64,000 bases of DNA, taken from Candidatus Bathyarchaeota archaeon. Its GTDB lineage: Archaea; Thermoproteota; Bathyarchaeia; Bathyarchaeales; Bathycorpusculaceae. The stretch is taken from assembly GCA_017883615.1 (NCBI GenBank), contig JADGNF010000034.1:1-64000 (forward strand). The letters are read 5' to 3'. Both the position numbers and the translations under genes were made by a program. Positions 1 to 9,814 of this stretch are shown piece by piece (the stretch's first letter is position 1; the number at the start of each line of letters is the position of its first letter). Below the pieces are notes generated by a model. The model was not told where the DNA came from and ran no database searches. It saw nothing but the letters and a program-made list of their open reading frames with translations.

Positions 1-549
1 AGAGTCATCAACGACCTACGATTAGTCAACAAAGACTTCTTCATGGTAGCCGACCTCAAAACGCTGGACGTTGGTAAAGTTGAAGCAGACATAGCCTATG
101 AAGACACTGCAGACTCCGTTGTCGCCTCAGGACTCGCCCCGCCAGAAACACTAGACGCATTCGTTCATGAAGCAAAACGCATGGGCATATACGCTTTCAT
201 AGACATGCTCAATGTGGAAGACATCATGGGCAAACTCAAATCCCTCAAAGAATTCCCAGACGTCATCATCCTGCACCGCGGCATCGATCAAGAAACAGGC
301 AGAAGCAGCGGACTCGAACGCATAGTCATGATTCGCCAGGCCTTCCCGGACAAGAAAGTCCTCATCGCAGTCGCAGGTGGAATCGTTCCGGAAACAGCCA
401 AAGAAGCCCTAGAGAAAGGCGCAGACATCCTCATCGTCGGCAGATACATCACGCAGAGCAAAGACATCGAACGCTCAGTAAGAGACTTCCTTGAACTGAC
501 CCCAAGCATGCGCGAAGACGTCGACTTGTACAGAGTCCACGTGGAATAA
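1..549 (+). CDS. 3-hexulose-6-phosphate synthase / OMP decarboxylase-superfamily (Hps) domain, 5' truncated by window edge
   Basis: Frame is open from base 1 (RVINDLRLVNKDFFMVADLKTLDVGKVEADIAYEDTADSVVASG); TIM-barrel motifs DMLNVED, AVAGGI, GADILIVGRYIT. Confidence 0.8.
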   Translation, partial: RVINDLRLVNKDFFMVADLKTLDVGKVEADIAYEDTADSVVASGLAPPETLDAFVHEAKRMGIYAFIDMLNVEDIMGKLKSLKEFPDVIILHRGIDQETGRSSGLERIVMIRQAFPDKKVLIAVAGGIVPETAKEALEKGADILIVGRYITQSKDIERSVRDFLELTPSMREDVDLYRVHVE

Positions 550-601
550 ACCCCCCACAACCGAGCGAAAACTTCGCTCTTTCTTTATTTTTTTCACTAA
601 T

Positions 602-1849
602 TTATCTTGAGGACAACTTTAGTGCGATGAATGCAACAAGAAAGATTGCTCCAGCAATTAAGAAGGTAAGAAGATAGAATTGTCTTATATGCATGTTAGA
701 GAAGAGGTCGCAGAGAAATGGGCCGACAAACGCGCCTACTGCAGCGCCTAATCCGACGAGTCCGTCAAAGAAGCCGGCTTTTCCCTCAGGTATGAGCTCC
801 ATGGAAAGCGAAAGCATCATGATGTAATACATGGCGTATGCGAATCCTAGACCCATAAGGAACAGACCCGTGAAGATATTGGGGAAAATAGCGAATTGTG
901 TGACTCCCACTAGCAAAAAGACGAGTCCACCTCGGAGGAGGATGAAGCGGGGCATCTGATTTCGGAGATTCATTGAGCGAGCGCGGCTTCGCATGATGAG
1001 GTACCCGGCTGTAGCTCCAACGGAATTCAAAATGTAAGCCACGTATACCCAGCTTCTGGAGAGGCCCAACCCTTGATTGAGGAAAATCGGAAGCGGCGTG
1101 AAAAAGAGGCTTGTAGCCAAAGAGAACATAACGATTGCTAAAGCGAAACCTACGAAGCTGTCCCTTTTAAGAGCGCCATCGTAGGGTAAGCCATCCATCA
1201 TTCTTCCCGAGGATTCTAACCCGCGGGTTGTGAAATCTATACGCTTCTCAATGCCTACCAGTCTTCTTTCAAAAATCATCAAAGGGTCTGCTATGAGAGC
1301 AACAGCCAAGACAAGCGCCACGACATTTAAGCTGCTGCACAAGTAAAGCGTGTAAGTGGTTATGGCACCGAAAGTAAGGCTGGAGGCAAACGCCACCAAC
1401 CCAATGGCTAAGCCAATTATAAACCCGACTTCAGTAAGCGCCTCATACCAGCCGTAAGATTTCTCCCAGTCCTCGCGACTATAATGTTCGGCAATGAGGA
1501 CGTTTTTGGGTGCCTCATGCGCTACATGGAGCACTTGCATAGCGACGTATAGGGCAACGAATAGGAGGATGTTTTGGGCAAACGGCAACGTCATTAGGAA
1601 CAGAATGGCTGCGCATGAGGAGAAAGAAAGCATAATGAAGATTTTGTAGTGCCGCGTGGAATCGCAAAGATAGCCCCACAGGAAGGAGCCGGGAATGGCA
1701 CAAAACAGAGCTATCGAAGTCATGACACCCAATGCGACTAGTGGACCGCCTAGGAGATCCGTGTGCTGGAAAGTTACAATGTACAGTGGGATGAAGACGC
1801 TAAGTAGCCCGAACGCTATTTCGTGAAAGAAGAACCCCAGTCGCCACAT
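602..1849 (-). CDS. MFS-type transporter
   Basis: 415 aa, about 12 hydrophobic segments, MFS-like loop organisation. Confidence 0.8.
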   Translation of the reverse strand: MWRLGFFFHEIAFGLLSVFIPLYIVTFQHTDLLGGPLVALGVMTSIALFCAIPGSFLWGYLCDSTRHYKIFIMLSFSSCAAILFLMTLPFAQNILLFVALYVAMQVLHVAHEAPKNVLIAEHYSREDWEKSYGWYEALTEVGFIIGLAIGLVAFASSLTFGAITTYTLYLCSSLNVVALVLAVALIADPLMIFERRLVGIEKRIDFTTRGLESSGRMMDGLPYDGALKRDSFVGFALAIVMFSLATSLFFTPLPIFLNQGLGLSRSWVYVAYILNSVGATAGYLIMRSRARSMNLRNQMPRFILLRGGLVFLLVGVTQFAIFPNIFTGLFLMGLGFAYAMYYIMMLSLSMELIPEGKAGFFDGLVGLGAAVGAFVGPFLCDLFSNMHIRQFYLLTFLIAGAIFLVAFIALKLSSR

Positions 1850-1998
1850 AGCAAAACCACTGTTTCCTAGGTTGAATTAAAACTTTTACCCCCAAGATAG
1901 GAAAACGGTAAAGTTTCTTTTGCGAGAAAAATCTTGCGGCTCATAAATCCTTAATAGAGAGAGTTCCACTTTTTACTGCGCTAGAGAGTTGACTTTAA

Positions 1999-2418
1999 AT
2001 GGCGAAGTTCAAGGTAATAGTGTCTGACCCTCAAACGGGAACCTCCAAAGTTATTGAATTGGAAGAAGCCCGCGCAGCCCCGTTCATTGGAAGAAAAATC
2101 GGAGAAGTCATGGACGGCGCAGCCGTTGATATGCCCTCAACTAAAGTGCAGATTATGGGCGGATCAGACAAAGATGGTGTCCCAATGAAACCAAACGTTC
2201 ACGGAGGAGTCCGAAGAAAAGTCGTTTTAGGCGGCGGAGTCGGATTCAAAGCCAAAAAAAGCGGCGAACGGAGACGCAAAGCAGTCCGCGGTAACATTTT
2301 AACCGACGAGATTGTGCAGATTAACATGAAGCTTGTAGATCAGCCCGCTAAGCCTAAAGAGGCAAAAGCAGAAGCCAAACCCCAAACTCCAGCTGTAAGC
2401 CCAGTAACCCCTGCTTAG
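1999..2418 (+). CDS. rps6e: 30S ribosomal protein S6e
   Basis: FKVIVSDPQTGTSKVIELEE...GRKIGEVMDG...GGSDKDGVPMKPNVHGGVRRKVVL. Confidence 0.95.
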   Translation: MAKFKVIVSDPQTGTSKVIELEEARAAPFIGRKIGEVMDGAAVDMPSTKVQIMGGSDKDGVPMKPNVHGGVRRKVVLGGGVGFKAKKSGERRRKAVRGNILTDEIVQINMKLVDQPAKPKEAKAEAKPQTPAVSPVTPA

Positions 2419-2504
2419 CCTTTCTTCTTTATTTAACCCGTTTCTTTAACCCTCTTGATTTATTAGTTCCTCAACATTTATTCCTCAGTGATTCATAGTT
2501 ACTT

Positions 2505-3785
2505 GTGGAAATTAATATGAGCACAGAAACCAAAGCCCTGCCAAAGCAGCCAGAAGTTAACATTGGCACGATAGGACACGTAGACCACGGAAAAACGACG
2601 TTGGTTCAATCTTTGACCGGTGTTTGGGCGTCAAGGCACAGCGAGGAACTCAAAAGAGGCATTACAATTAAACTGGGCTACGCTGACCTGCCAATTTACA
2701 AATGCCCCACATGTCCCACGCCCAAGAATTACTCCACAAAACCAGTTTGTCCAGTTTGCGGCGAACAAGGAGTTTTTGTTAGGGCCATAAGTTTTGTTGA
2801 CGCTCCAGGACATGAAGCGCTGATGGCTACAATGCTTTCTGGTGCCGCTATCATGGACGGAGCCATACTCGTCATAGCTGCTGATGAACCCTGCCCGCAA
2901 CCTCAGACTCGGGAACACTTGGCGGCGGCTGAAGTCATCGGCATAAAAAATGTCATAATCGTCCAAAACAAAATCGACATAGTCGACGAGCGAAGGGCGA
3001 GACAGAGTTACCAAGAAATCAAGAACTTCGTAAAGGGAACCATAGCAGAGAATGCCCCAATTATTCCGATTTCTGCGCAGCGGGGAATAAACATCGACGT
3101 CCTCTTGAACGCCATAGAGGAAATTATACCCACACCGAAAAGGGATGAAACAAAACCACCCTTCATGTACATCATCCGAAGCTTCGACGTCAACAAACCC
3201 GGAACACTCATCGAAGAGATGGATGGAGGAATTGTCGGCGGAACCATCGCACAGGGTAAATTCGCGGTGGGCGAAGAAATCGAAATCCGCCCAGGCGTCA
3301 TGAGTGAACGGGAAGGCAAAACAGTCTATGACCCTCTAATCAGCGAAATCGTAACCTTACAAGCTGGCGAACAATACGTTAAAGAAGCATCCAGCGGCGG
3401 ACTCGTAGGCGTCGGAACCCAACTTGACCCCGCATACTCAAAAGCAGACGGCTTAACTGGAAACATAGCAGGCAAAGCAGGATTGCTCCCACCAACTCTA
3501 ACTGAACTAACTTTAGAAACACACGTTTTGGAACGCGCGGTTGGAACAAAGGACCTCCTGAAAGTTGAAAAAATCAACCTCGAAGAACAACTGTTGCTTC
3601 ACGTCGGCGCAGCCGTCAACGTGGGAAAAGTTACAGCCGCCAAAGCTAATCTCATAAGAGTCAAATTGAACAGACCAGTTTGCGTGTTGCCAGGTTCGCG
3701 GGTATCCATAAGCCGGAAAATCACGTCTCGTTGGCGACTCATCGGCTATGGCTTGATAGTGGAGAATAAAGGCAGTAAACTCTAA
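2505..3785 (+). CDS. eif2g: Translation initiation factor aIF2 subunit gamma
   Basis: NIGTIGHVDHGKTTL G1 motif, DAPGHE, NKID, zinc knuckle CPTCPTPKNY...CPVCG. Confidence 0.97.
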   Translation: MEINMSTETKALPKQPEVNIGTIGHVDHGKTTLVQSLTGVWASRHSEELKRGITIKLGYADLPIYKCPTCPTPKNYSTKPVCPVCGEQGVFVRAISFVDAPGHEALMATMLSGAAIMDGAILVIAADEPCPQPQTREHLAAAEVIGIKNVIIVQNKIDIVDERRARQSYQEIKNFVKGTIAENAPIIPISAQRGINIDVLLNAIEEIIPTPKRDETKPPFMYIIRSFDVNKPGTLIEEMDGGIVGGTIAQGKFAVGEEIEIRPGVMSEREGKTVYDPLISEIVTLQAGEQYVKEASSGGLVGVGTQLDPAYSKADGLTGNIAGKAGLLPPTLTELTLETHVLERAVGTKDLLKVEKINLEEQLLLHVGAAVNVGKVTAAKANLIRVKLNRPVCVLPGSRVSISRKITSRWRLIGYGLIVENKGSKL

Positions 3786-4216
3786 ACTATTTTTCTGTCT
3801 GTCCCCTGTTTCTTTAGGAAATCGTCAGCTTTCTGCAAGACATCTTTGGCATTCTTGAAGGTAAGTTTCCGCATAGAACCCTCGTAGTTTGACCAGTCGA
3901 AGCTTATATGCTCAAAAGAAAGTTTTACGTCGGTGGTTCTTGTTTCCATGAGAAAGAAAACGACTTCTTTGTAAACGGTTGCGCCTTGGCGCTTGTAGAA
4001 GTAACTGATTTTCTCCTTAAAGCCGTTAATGAATTGAGCGTCGACTATACCGGTTTCTTCCCGCAGTTCGCGGACGGTGGTTTCCTGCTCGGATTCGCCT
4101 TCTTCAACGTTGCCTTTAACGAAGTCCCAATGGCCAGCTTCATATTGGAGAAGGAGGTATTTTACATCCGAGTTTTTAGCGTAAACAACAGCCCCGCAAG
4201 ATTTCTCATTCAGCAT
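3782..4216 (-). CDS. NUDIX hydrolase
   Basis: Nudix box GNVEEGESEQETTVRELREETGI; internal Met (MLNEKSCGAVVY) preferred as start over the ORF-track start at 4297. Confidence 0.85.
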   Translation of the reverse strand: MLNEKSCGAVVYAKNSDVKYLLLQYEAGHWDFVKGNVEEGESEQETTVRELREETGIVDAQFINGFKEKISYFYKRQGATVYKEVVFFLMETRTTDVKLSFEHISFDWSNYEGSMRKLTFKNAKDVLQKADDFLKKQGTDRKIV

Positions 4217-4571
4217 AATCGCTCCACTCACGCAACACCCATGCCCCATACTAACGGGGTCAACCCTTAAAAGCGATTCTAAACCATCCGATTTCATCTC
4301 AAAAAGAAACCGAATAATTACCCTGCAGACCCCGCCTATTCCTGTTCAAGGGCACCCCAAAATTACCCAATTTGACTCAACACAACCCATTTTAGCCCAT
4401 TTTAACCCCTGGGAAAAACCCAAACTAAGCCCAAAGTCAAAAAATCATCCCGAAATGGGCTCTGCAGAAAAGAGGGGTTTAGACTGAAGAGAGCATTATA
4501 CACCACCAACCTTAAAGCTCCAAAAGAAAACACTTATCATAGAATCCAACCAGAACGATGGCAAACCTCAA

Positions 4572-4994
4572 ATGGCAATACCCACCAAAAGGCAACCCCT
4601 GAAAATAATTGTAGACTCCAACGCGCTGTTTGTGCCGCTTCAATTCAAGATAGATATCTTCGTGGAACTCGAACAGCTCTTAAGAAGAAGTTTTGAGTTA
4701 ATTCTTATTTCCCCGGTGAAACAGGAACTTGAAACGTTGACGCAGAAAAGTAGCCCCAAAACGCGCAAAAATGCTGCCTTCGCATTGACCTTTGCCTTAA
4801 ACTGCACGTATGTGAAGGTCATGGAGAAAAAAGGTGAACAAACAGACGACGCAATCGTCCGCGTAGCCAATGCGTGGAAGGCATCCGTGTTCACGAATGA
4901 TAAATTGCTTAGAAAGAAGCTAAGAGATATAAGTACCCCGGTGATTTATGTGAGAGAAAAATCACGTCTAGAAATTGACGGGTTGATATCGTAG
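4572..4994 (+). CDS. PIN-domain protein (Fcf1/Utp24-like)
   Basis: IIVDSNALFVP...; DDAIVRVAN; VFTNDKLLRKKLR. Confidence 0.75.
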   Translation: MAIPTKRQPLKIIVDSNALFVPLQFKIDIFVELEQLLRRSFELILISPVKQELETLTQKSSPKTRKNAAFALTFALNCTYVKVMEKKGEQTDDAIVRVANAWKASVFTNDKLLRKKLRDISTPVIYVREKSRLEIDGLIS

Positions 4995-5615
4995 ATGTTT
5001 AAACTTATCACACTTCAAGATACCATCCGCATTCCACCAGACACCTTCGGCAACCCACTGGAAGCAGTAGGCAAAGAACAAGTCAAAGCCAAATACGAAG
5101 GCGTAGTGGACGAAGAACTCGGCTACGTAATAGCCGTAAGCAAAGTCCAAGTCAGTCCCATCGGCAAGATCATCCCAGGCGACGGCGCCACATACCACAA
5201 AGTAAACTTCTCCCTCCTCACATTCTACCCAGTCATCCAAGAAATCGTCGAAGGCGACGTTGTCGAAATCGCAGATTTCGGCGCATTCGTCCGCATAGGA
5301 CCAGTAGACGCATTGCTCCACGTCTCCCAACTAATGGATGACTTCATCAGCTACGACGAAAAACAAGGCGTCCTCTTGGGTAAAGAAACCAAACGCAAAC
5401 TCGCCACCGGCGACCACGTAAGAGTAAGAATAACCGCCGTTTCACTTGGCAGAGCAGGAAGCAGTGGCAAAATCGGTGTAACCGCAAGACAACCTTTCCT
5501 AGGCAAGCTGGATTGGGTGAAAGAAGATTTAGCAGGCGGAAAACCCGAGCCTGAAAAGAAACCCGGAGAGGAAAAAGAAGGCGCAAAACCTGAAAGGAAG
5601 GCGAAAGCCGCATGA
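4995..5615 (+). CDS. rpoE1: DNA-directed RNA polymerase subunit Rpo7 (E')
   Basis: MFKLITLQDTIRIPPDTFG...S1 domain GDVVEIADFGAFVRIGPVDALLHVSQ. Confidence 0.95.
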   Translation: MFKLITLQDTIRIPPDTFGNPLEAVGKEQVKAKYEGVVDEELGYVIAVSKVQVSPIGKIIPGDGATYHKVNFSLLTFYPVIQEIVEGDVVEIADFGAFVRIGPVDALLHVSQLMDDFISYDEKQGVLLGKETKRKLATGDHVRVRITAVSLGRAGSSGKIGVTARQPFLGKLDWVKEDLAGGKPEPEKKPGEEKEGAKPERKAKAA

Positions 5616-5797
5616 GTGAGAAAGCCTGCGCAAACTGCCACTTCGTCACTAAAGAGAACGTATGCCCAAAATGCAGGTCTACAAGCCTAAGCGAAGATTT
5701 CGGCGGCATAGTTATCGTGTTTGATCCAGAAACCTCTGCGGTAGCAAAAGCTATGAAGATCAAGGATAAAGGGCGTTACGCACTCAAAGTCCGATAA
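5612..5797 (+). CDS. spt4: Transcription elongation factor Spt4 (RpoE'')
   Basis: KACANCHFVTKENVCPKCRSTSLSEDFGGIVIVFDPE; overlaps the upstream rpoE1 stop. Confidence 0.95.
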   Translation: MSEKACANCHFVTKENVCPKCRSTSLSEDFGGIVIVFDPETSAVAKAMKIKDKGRYALKVR

Positions 5798-5869
5798 ACC
5801 ATATAACAACCATTCCTACTTTTTAGCATTAAGCAGCTCTCCAAGATCGAGGAAAAGCTGCCACAATTC

Positions 5870-6409
5870 ATGGATGAAAAAATGCCCGTCTCCTACATTG
5901 TTACTCCTGAAGTACTTTCTAAATTCAAAGAACCCTTCGGCTTACTAATCGAAGGCTCCTTCTCACAAACCACAAACCAACTAAAAGAAATACTTGCACA
6001 AGAAAAACCTTCTACGATAATAACAGTTGGCGACACAGTCTCGCGCAACCTCCACAACCACCATGTCAGACCACAACTATCAATCACTGACAACCAAAGC
6101 ATGAGAAAAAAACTTCAGCCCAAAATCTTTCCGGACAAAAAAATTGTACAAATCAAAAATCCTCAAGGATTCATAACCCAAGAAGCCATAAGTGTAATTC
6201 AAGAAGCGCTAAAAAGCGAAAACCAGGTTCAGATAGTTGTTGACGGAGAAGAAGACCTTTTGACGCTCATAGTTGTCTTGTATGCGCCTGAAAACGCCTT
6301 AGTCATTTATGGACAACCAAAAACGGGGATTGTGGTCGTGAAGGTCACACCTGAAAAGAGGGCTGAAGCCCAGAAAATCTGGAACGCTATGGAACCCGTG
6401 AAAAAATAA
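5870..6409 (+). CDS. DUF359-family protein (GTP-dependent dephospho-CoA kinase family)
   Basis: TIITVGDTVSRNL...VDGEEDLLTLIVVLYAPENALVIYGQPKTGIVVVKVT. Confidence 0.85.
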   Translation: MDEKMPVSYIVTPEVLSKFKEPFGLLIEGSFSQTTNQLKEILAQEKPSTIITVGDTVSRNLHNHHVRPQLSITDNQSMRKKLQPKIFPDKKIVQIKNPQGFITQEAISVIQEALKSENQVQIVVDGEEDLLTLIVVLYAPENALVIYGQPKTGIVVVKVTPEKRAEAQKIWNAMEPVKK

Positions 6410-6426
6410 TATATTTAGGTTTACGC

Positions 6427-6855
6427 TTAAGCGCTGTAATCTCTTCCTGCTGGTTTTGTTTCAACAGGTTTGCCTGCCTCAGGAATAACGGGCAGTGGAA
6501 TCGGTGGAGGAATACCCAGAATCCTAGAAATAATAATTGACTCCGTGAAAACCACGTTCGAGATTGACTGCAAAATAATCTGAGCCGGCGGCTTCTTTTG
6601 CTCGTAATCTTTAACGATTTTTTCTATTTCAGCTTTGTCGCCCTGAACAAAAGCGCTGCCCTTAAGGCTCAACTGCGCCAAAGAAGGGTTATAGTTGATT
6701 GTCAAAACGAATGGAACTTCGAGCGAATCATCAGCTTTCTTATCGATGTTCACAACATTAATGTTTGTCGCAATCTGGACGTTGGGAGAAGGTTTCCGGT
6801 TATCCCAGAAACGCTCCGCAGAAATGTTACTTATGGACACGTTGACTCTGATCAT
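6427..6855 (-). CDS. Conserved hypothetical protein (possibly SecB-like fold)
   Basis: 142 aa beta-rich sequence, VPFVLTINYNPSLAQLSLKGSAFV; SecB-like resemblance is a weak impression only. Confidence 0.5.
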   Translation of the reverse strand: MIRVNVSISNISAERFWDNRKPSPNVQIATNINVVNIDKKADDSLEVPFVLTINYNPSLAQLSLKGSAFVQGDKAEIEKIVKDYEQKKPPAQIILQSISNVVFTESIIISRILGIPPPIPLPVIPEAGKPVETKPAGRDYSA

Positions 6856-6906
6856 GCTCTCATCAGAGAAAATATCAGCGTGTCAACCGCTTATAACTGT
6901 TCTTGC

Positions 6907-7221
6907 CTAAGCCCGTTTGTACCTTGTGAAGCCGCAGTGTCCGCACGTGAATCGGTCGTGGTGGTCAGCCATGAAGTAGCCTGGTCCGCACCTTTCGCAA
7001 GTTGGACGTAACCGGGAGACTTTGTCGCCTTCGATCTTGTAGATGGAGTAGATGCCTTTCTCTTCTTTCTTTGGCTTCTTTTCAGCTTTTGGGGCTGCTG
7101 CTGGTTTTGCCGATTTTGCTTCTTCTTTCTTTGGCTCCTCTGTTTTTGGTGCTTCTTTAGCTGGTGCGCCTTTTGCGGGGGCTGCTGCTTTCTCGTCTTT
7201 CTTGTCTACTTTCTTTGACAT
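6907..7221 (-). CDS. rps27ae: 30S ribosomal protein S27ae with K/A/E/P-rich N-terminal extension
   Basis: GDKVSRLRPTCERCGPGYFMADHHDRFTCGHCGFTRYK; about 55-residue low-complexity N-terminus. Confidence 0.92.
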   Translation of the reverse strand: MSKKVDKKDEKAAAPAKGAPAKEAPKTEEPKKEEAKSAKPAAAPKAEKKPKKEEKGIYSIYKIEGDKVSRLRPTCERCGPGYFMADHHDRFTCGHCGFTRYKRA

Positions 7222-7529
7222 TATTCCTTCGCCTCTTCCTTAGGTTTCTCCGGTGGAACATTGCGTTTCATGATGTACGCTGGTTCGATAAGTTTAGCTT
7301 GTGCTTCTGATTCGTAAGCGTTTGCTTCTCCGACAGTAGTGTTGGTGCCAGTCATAGTTTTCATTTTCTTAATGAAGACTAATTTGTCACTGATCTGCAG
7401 TTCGCTTGCTATGGTGCGCTTGATATCTAACCTTGCGGGCGTTTTACTTTGTGTATGCACGACTGTGAACTGGACTTCTTTCCGTTTGAGGAGAGGGTTT
7501 TGTTTTTGTGAGACTATTTTGAGTTCCAT
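7221..7529 (-). CDS. rps24e: 30S ribosomal protein S24e
   Basis: MELKIVSQKQNPLLKRKEVQFTVVHTQSKTPARLDIKRTIA. Confidence 0.95.
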   Translation of the reverse strand: MELKIVSQKQNPLLKRKEVQFTVVHTQSKTPARLDIKRTIASELQISDKLVFIKKMKTMTGTNTTVGEANAYESEAQAKLIEPAYIMKRNVPPEKPKEEAKE

Positions 7530-7542
7530 ACGTTTTCCCTTT

Positions 7543-7947
7543 CTACTTCAGTGGCACGTACATTGACGACCTGGATGCACCGATACCTGGAGTTCCATGC
7601 CGCACCGGTTTGTTAGTGATGGCAAATTCGCCTATGTAGTGTCCGATCATTTCTGGCTTGATGTCTAGGGCAACGAATTCTTTGCCGTTGTGAACATGAA
7701 CCTTGGCGCCAATCATTTCGGGTAAGATTAGCATGTCGCGCACGTGGGTTTTCACTGTTGTTTCTTTTCCCTTCTTTTGGTCTTCTTGGGCAGCTCGCAT
7801 CTTTTCGAGCAGGATGCGCTGTTCAGGCGTTAAGCCACGTTGTAGACTTCGGCGTTGTCGAGAGGGAAGTAGATTTATGAATTCATCCATAGACATACCT
7901 TGTAGACTGACGAGCGAATGGCCGCGGTAAAGGAATTCTTTTGGCAT
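7543..7947 (-). CDS. rps19: 30S ribosomal protein S19
   Basis: [63 protein letters not shown]. Confidence 0.96.
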   Translation of the reverse strand: MPKEFLYRGHSLVSLQGMSMDEFINLLPSRQRRSLQRGLTPEQRILLEKMRAAQEDQKKGKETTVKTHVRDMLILPEMIGAKVHVHNGKEFVALDIKPEMIGHYIGEFAITNKPVRHGTPGIGASRSSMYVPLK

Positions 7948-7992
7948 TTTTCTTCAACCTTCAAATATTTTTTTGGTGCTATAAACGTTCTC

Positions 7993-8733
7993 CTAACGTA
8001 TAGCTCGTTTCTTTTTCTGACCTGGACCTCTGGCAGCGATTAAGCCTACTTTCTGTCCTGGTGGTGCGCCGTGTGAGGTTGTTGTGCATCTGCGTGAGCT
8101 GCGTTTGCTGCTGCCGAATGGGTGTACAGCTGGAACCATTTTACGTCCGCTGGTTCTTGGATACTTGTGACCTTTAGCTTTCATCCAGTGGAACATCTCG
8201 CCTGCTTTCAGGAATGGTTTGTCGGTTCTGCCAGCAGCGGCAATTACGCCGATGGTTGCCATGCAGTAATCATTAACGTATCTTGTGCGTCCAGATGGCA
8301 AACGGATCATGGTGCCTTGCGGTGTGTGGCCAACTACTGTTGCGTATGCGCCTGAGGATTTAGCGAGTTTTCCTCTGTCTCCGGGGCGTAGTTCAAGATT
8401 GCAAACAAGAACACCTTCAGGGATTTTTCCTAAAGGTAAGATGTTGCCGATGTCGGCGGGAGCTTTTCCGCCTATGATTATTTGTTGGCCCTCGTGTGCG
8501 CCTTCAGGGGAGGCGATGTAGCAGTCTTGACCGTTTTCGAACTTTATTAGTGCTAAGGGTGCGCCGCGTCCGGGGTCATGAACGAGAGATTTTATGACTC
8601 CGTTTATTGAAGTTTCAAATACTTCTTTTGGTGTCATAGCTGGATATTGGGCTGCTGCGACTCTTTTATGAGTGGATGCTCGATAAGTTGAACCGCCACG
8701 CCCACGTCTTTGAACACGAATTCTTTTTCCCAT
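7993..8733 (-). CDS. rpl2: 50S ribosomal protein L2
   Basis: MGKRIRVQRRGRGGSTYRASTHKR...VPAVHPFGSSKRSSRRCTTTSHGAPPGQKVGLIAARGPGQ. Confidence 0.97.
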   Translation of the reverse strand: MGKRIRVQRRGRGGSTYRASTHKRVAAAQYPAMTPKEVFETSINGVIKSLVHDPGRGAPLALIKFENGQDCYIASPEGAHEGQQIIIGGKAPADIGNILPLGKIPEGVLVCNLELRPGDRGKLAKSSGAYATVVGHTPQGTMIRLPSGRTRYVNDYCMATIGVIAAAGRTDKPFLKAGEMFHWMKAKGHKYPRTSGRKMVPAVHPFGSSKRSSRRCTTTSHGAPPGQKVGLIAARGPGQKKKRAIR

Positions 8734-8753
8734 AAACAGTCCTCCATGTGAGT

Positions 8754-9014
8754 TTACAAAATACCTAGTTTGATAGCGACGTCAGATGCCTTGTATTCGG
8801 GGGTAAGTTTTACGAAGGCTTTCTTTTGTCCCTGCGGAGTGATGAGTATTGTTATCTTGGCTACTCTGACTTCGTAGAGTTCTTCAACTGCCTTCTTGAC
8901 GTCGGTTTTGCCTGCTTTCAAGTTGACTATGAAGATTAGTTTGTTATCTTTTTCAACCATGAGGCTGGCTGATTCAGTCATGAGGGGATAGAATATTACG
9001 TCGGTTGATTCCAT
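8754..9014 (-). CDS. rpl23: 50S ribosomal protein L23
   Basis: YPLMTESASLMVEKDNKLIFIVNLKAGKTDVKKAVEELYEV. Confidence 0.95.
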   Translation of the reverse strand: MESTDVIFYPLMTESASLMVEKDNKLIFIVNLKAGKTDVKKAVEELYEVRVAKITILITPQGQKKAFVKLTPEYKASDVAIKLGIL

Positions 9015-9802
9015 TATGCTTCTTCTCCTTCACCGTAAAGTTTGCCAAGCTGCTGTATGGCGCTTTTAGTCCACAGTGTTAATCTGCCGGGGTGGGTGCC
9101 TGGGGCAAGAATTTCTGCGTTTAGGTTTTGGACTGCGACTATGTCTACGCCTGGGAGGTTGCTTGCTGCCTCGATTACGCCTTTGTTTTCTGAGATTACT
9201 ATGAGTGGTCCGACTGCGTGTTTCATTTTTCTGCCGCGGTGTTTGCCTTTTCCTGCTCGGATGCTTATGCTATCTCTTACGCGGTAAACGTCTGTTAGTA
9301 AACCCAAGTGGGTCAGTGCTTCTTCGACATCTTTGGTTTTGGTGAGTTCTTGAATGCTATCTTCCACGATTAGTGGGATTTCTGGAACGCTTTCAATTTC
9401 GTGCCCGCGTAAAGCTACGGTTTCTTTTGATGCGGTGGCTGCAATCGCGGAGATTAGTGCGAGGTGTTTTTCTTTCTTGGGTATTTCTTTGACGATTCGA
9501 GTGTCTGCTCTTGGTGGGTGAGCTTGTCGTCCACCTACTGTTCCTGGAGCAAACGCTGCACCACCAGCGCCTTTTTCTCGTGGAATACGGGCTGTTCCGC
9601 TGCCTGTTCCGCGGCTTTCTGCGCTGGTTCTTTTTCCAGCCATGGGATCTCTGCCCTGACGTTGGATGCTGTGAGATTGAATTGAGAGGACAGCACGTTT
9701 GATTACGTCTGGTCGAAGGGGTGTGTCAAAGACGGCGGGAAGGTTGGTTTTTCCTGTTGGTTTTCCTTCGAGGTTGTAGATTTGTGCGGTTTTAGTTGGC
9801 AT
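9014..9802 (-). CDS. rpl4: 50S ribosomal protein L4
   Basis: LPAVFDTPLRPDVIKRAVLSIQSHSIQRQGRDPMAGKRTSAESRGTGSGTARIPR. Confidence 0.96.
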   Translation of the reverse strand: MPTKTAQIYNLEGKPTGKTNLPAVFDTPLRPDVIKRAVLSIQSHSIQRQGRDPMAGKRTSAESRGTGSGTARIPREKGAGGAAFAPGTVGGRQAHPPRADTRIVKEIPKKEKHLALISAIAATASKETVALRGHEIESVPEIPLIVEDSIQELTKTKDVEEALTHLGLLTDVYRVRDSISIRAGKGKHRGRKMKHAVGPLIVISENKGVIEAASNLPGVDIVAVQNLNAEILAPGTHPGRLTLWTKSAIQQLGKLYGEGEEA

Positions 9803-9814
9803 TGTATTTCACCG

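Noticed and set aside
288-560. Numerous antisense ORFs such as this one and those opposite L2, L4, DP2 and ppsA
   Set aside because: Antisense to well-supported genes, Ser/Arg-rich shadow translations, no independent motifs.
4300-4500. CCCATTTT-like direct repeats
   Set aside because: Short AT/C-rich low-complexity spacer (AACCCATTTTAGCCCATTTTAACCCC); too degenerate to claim function.
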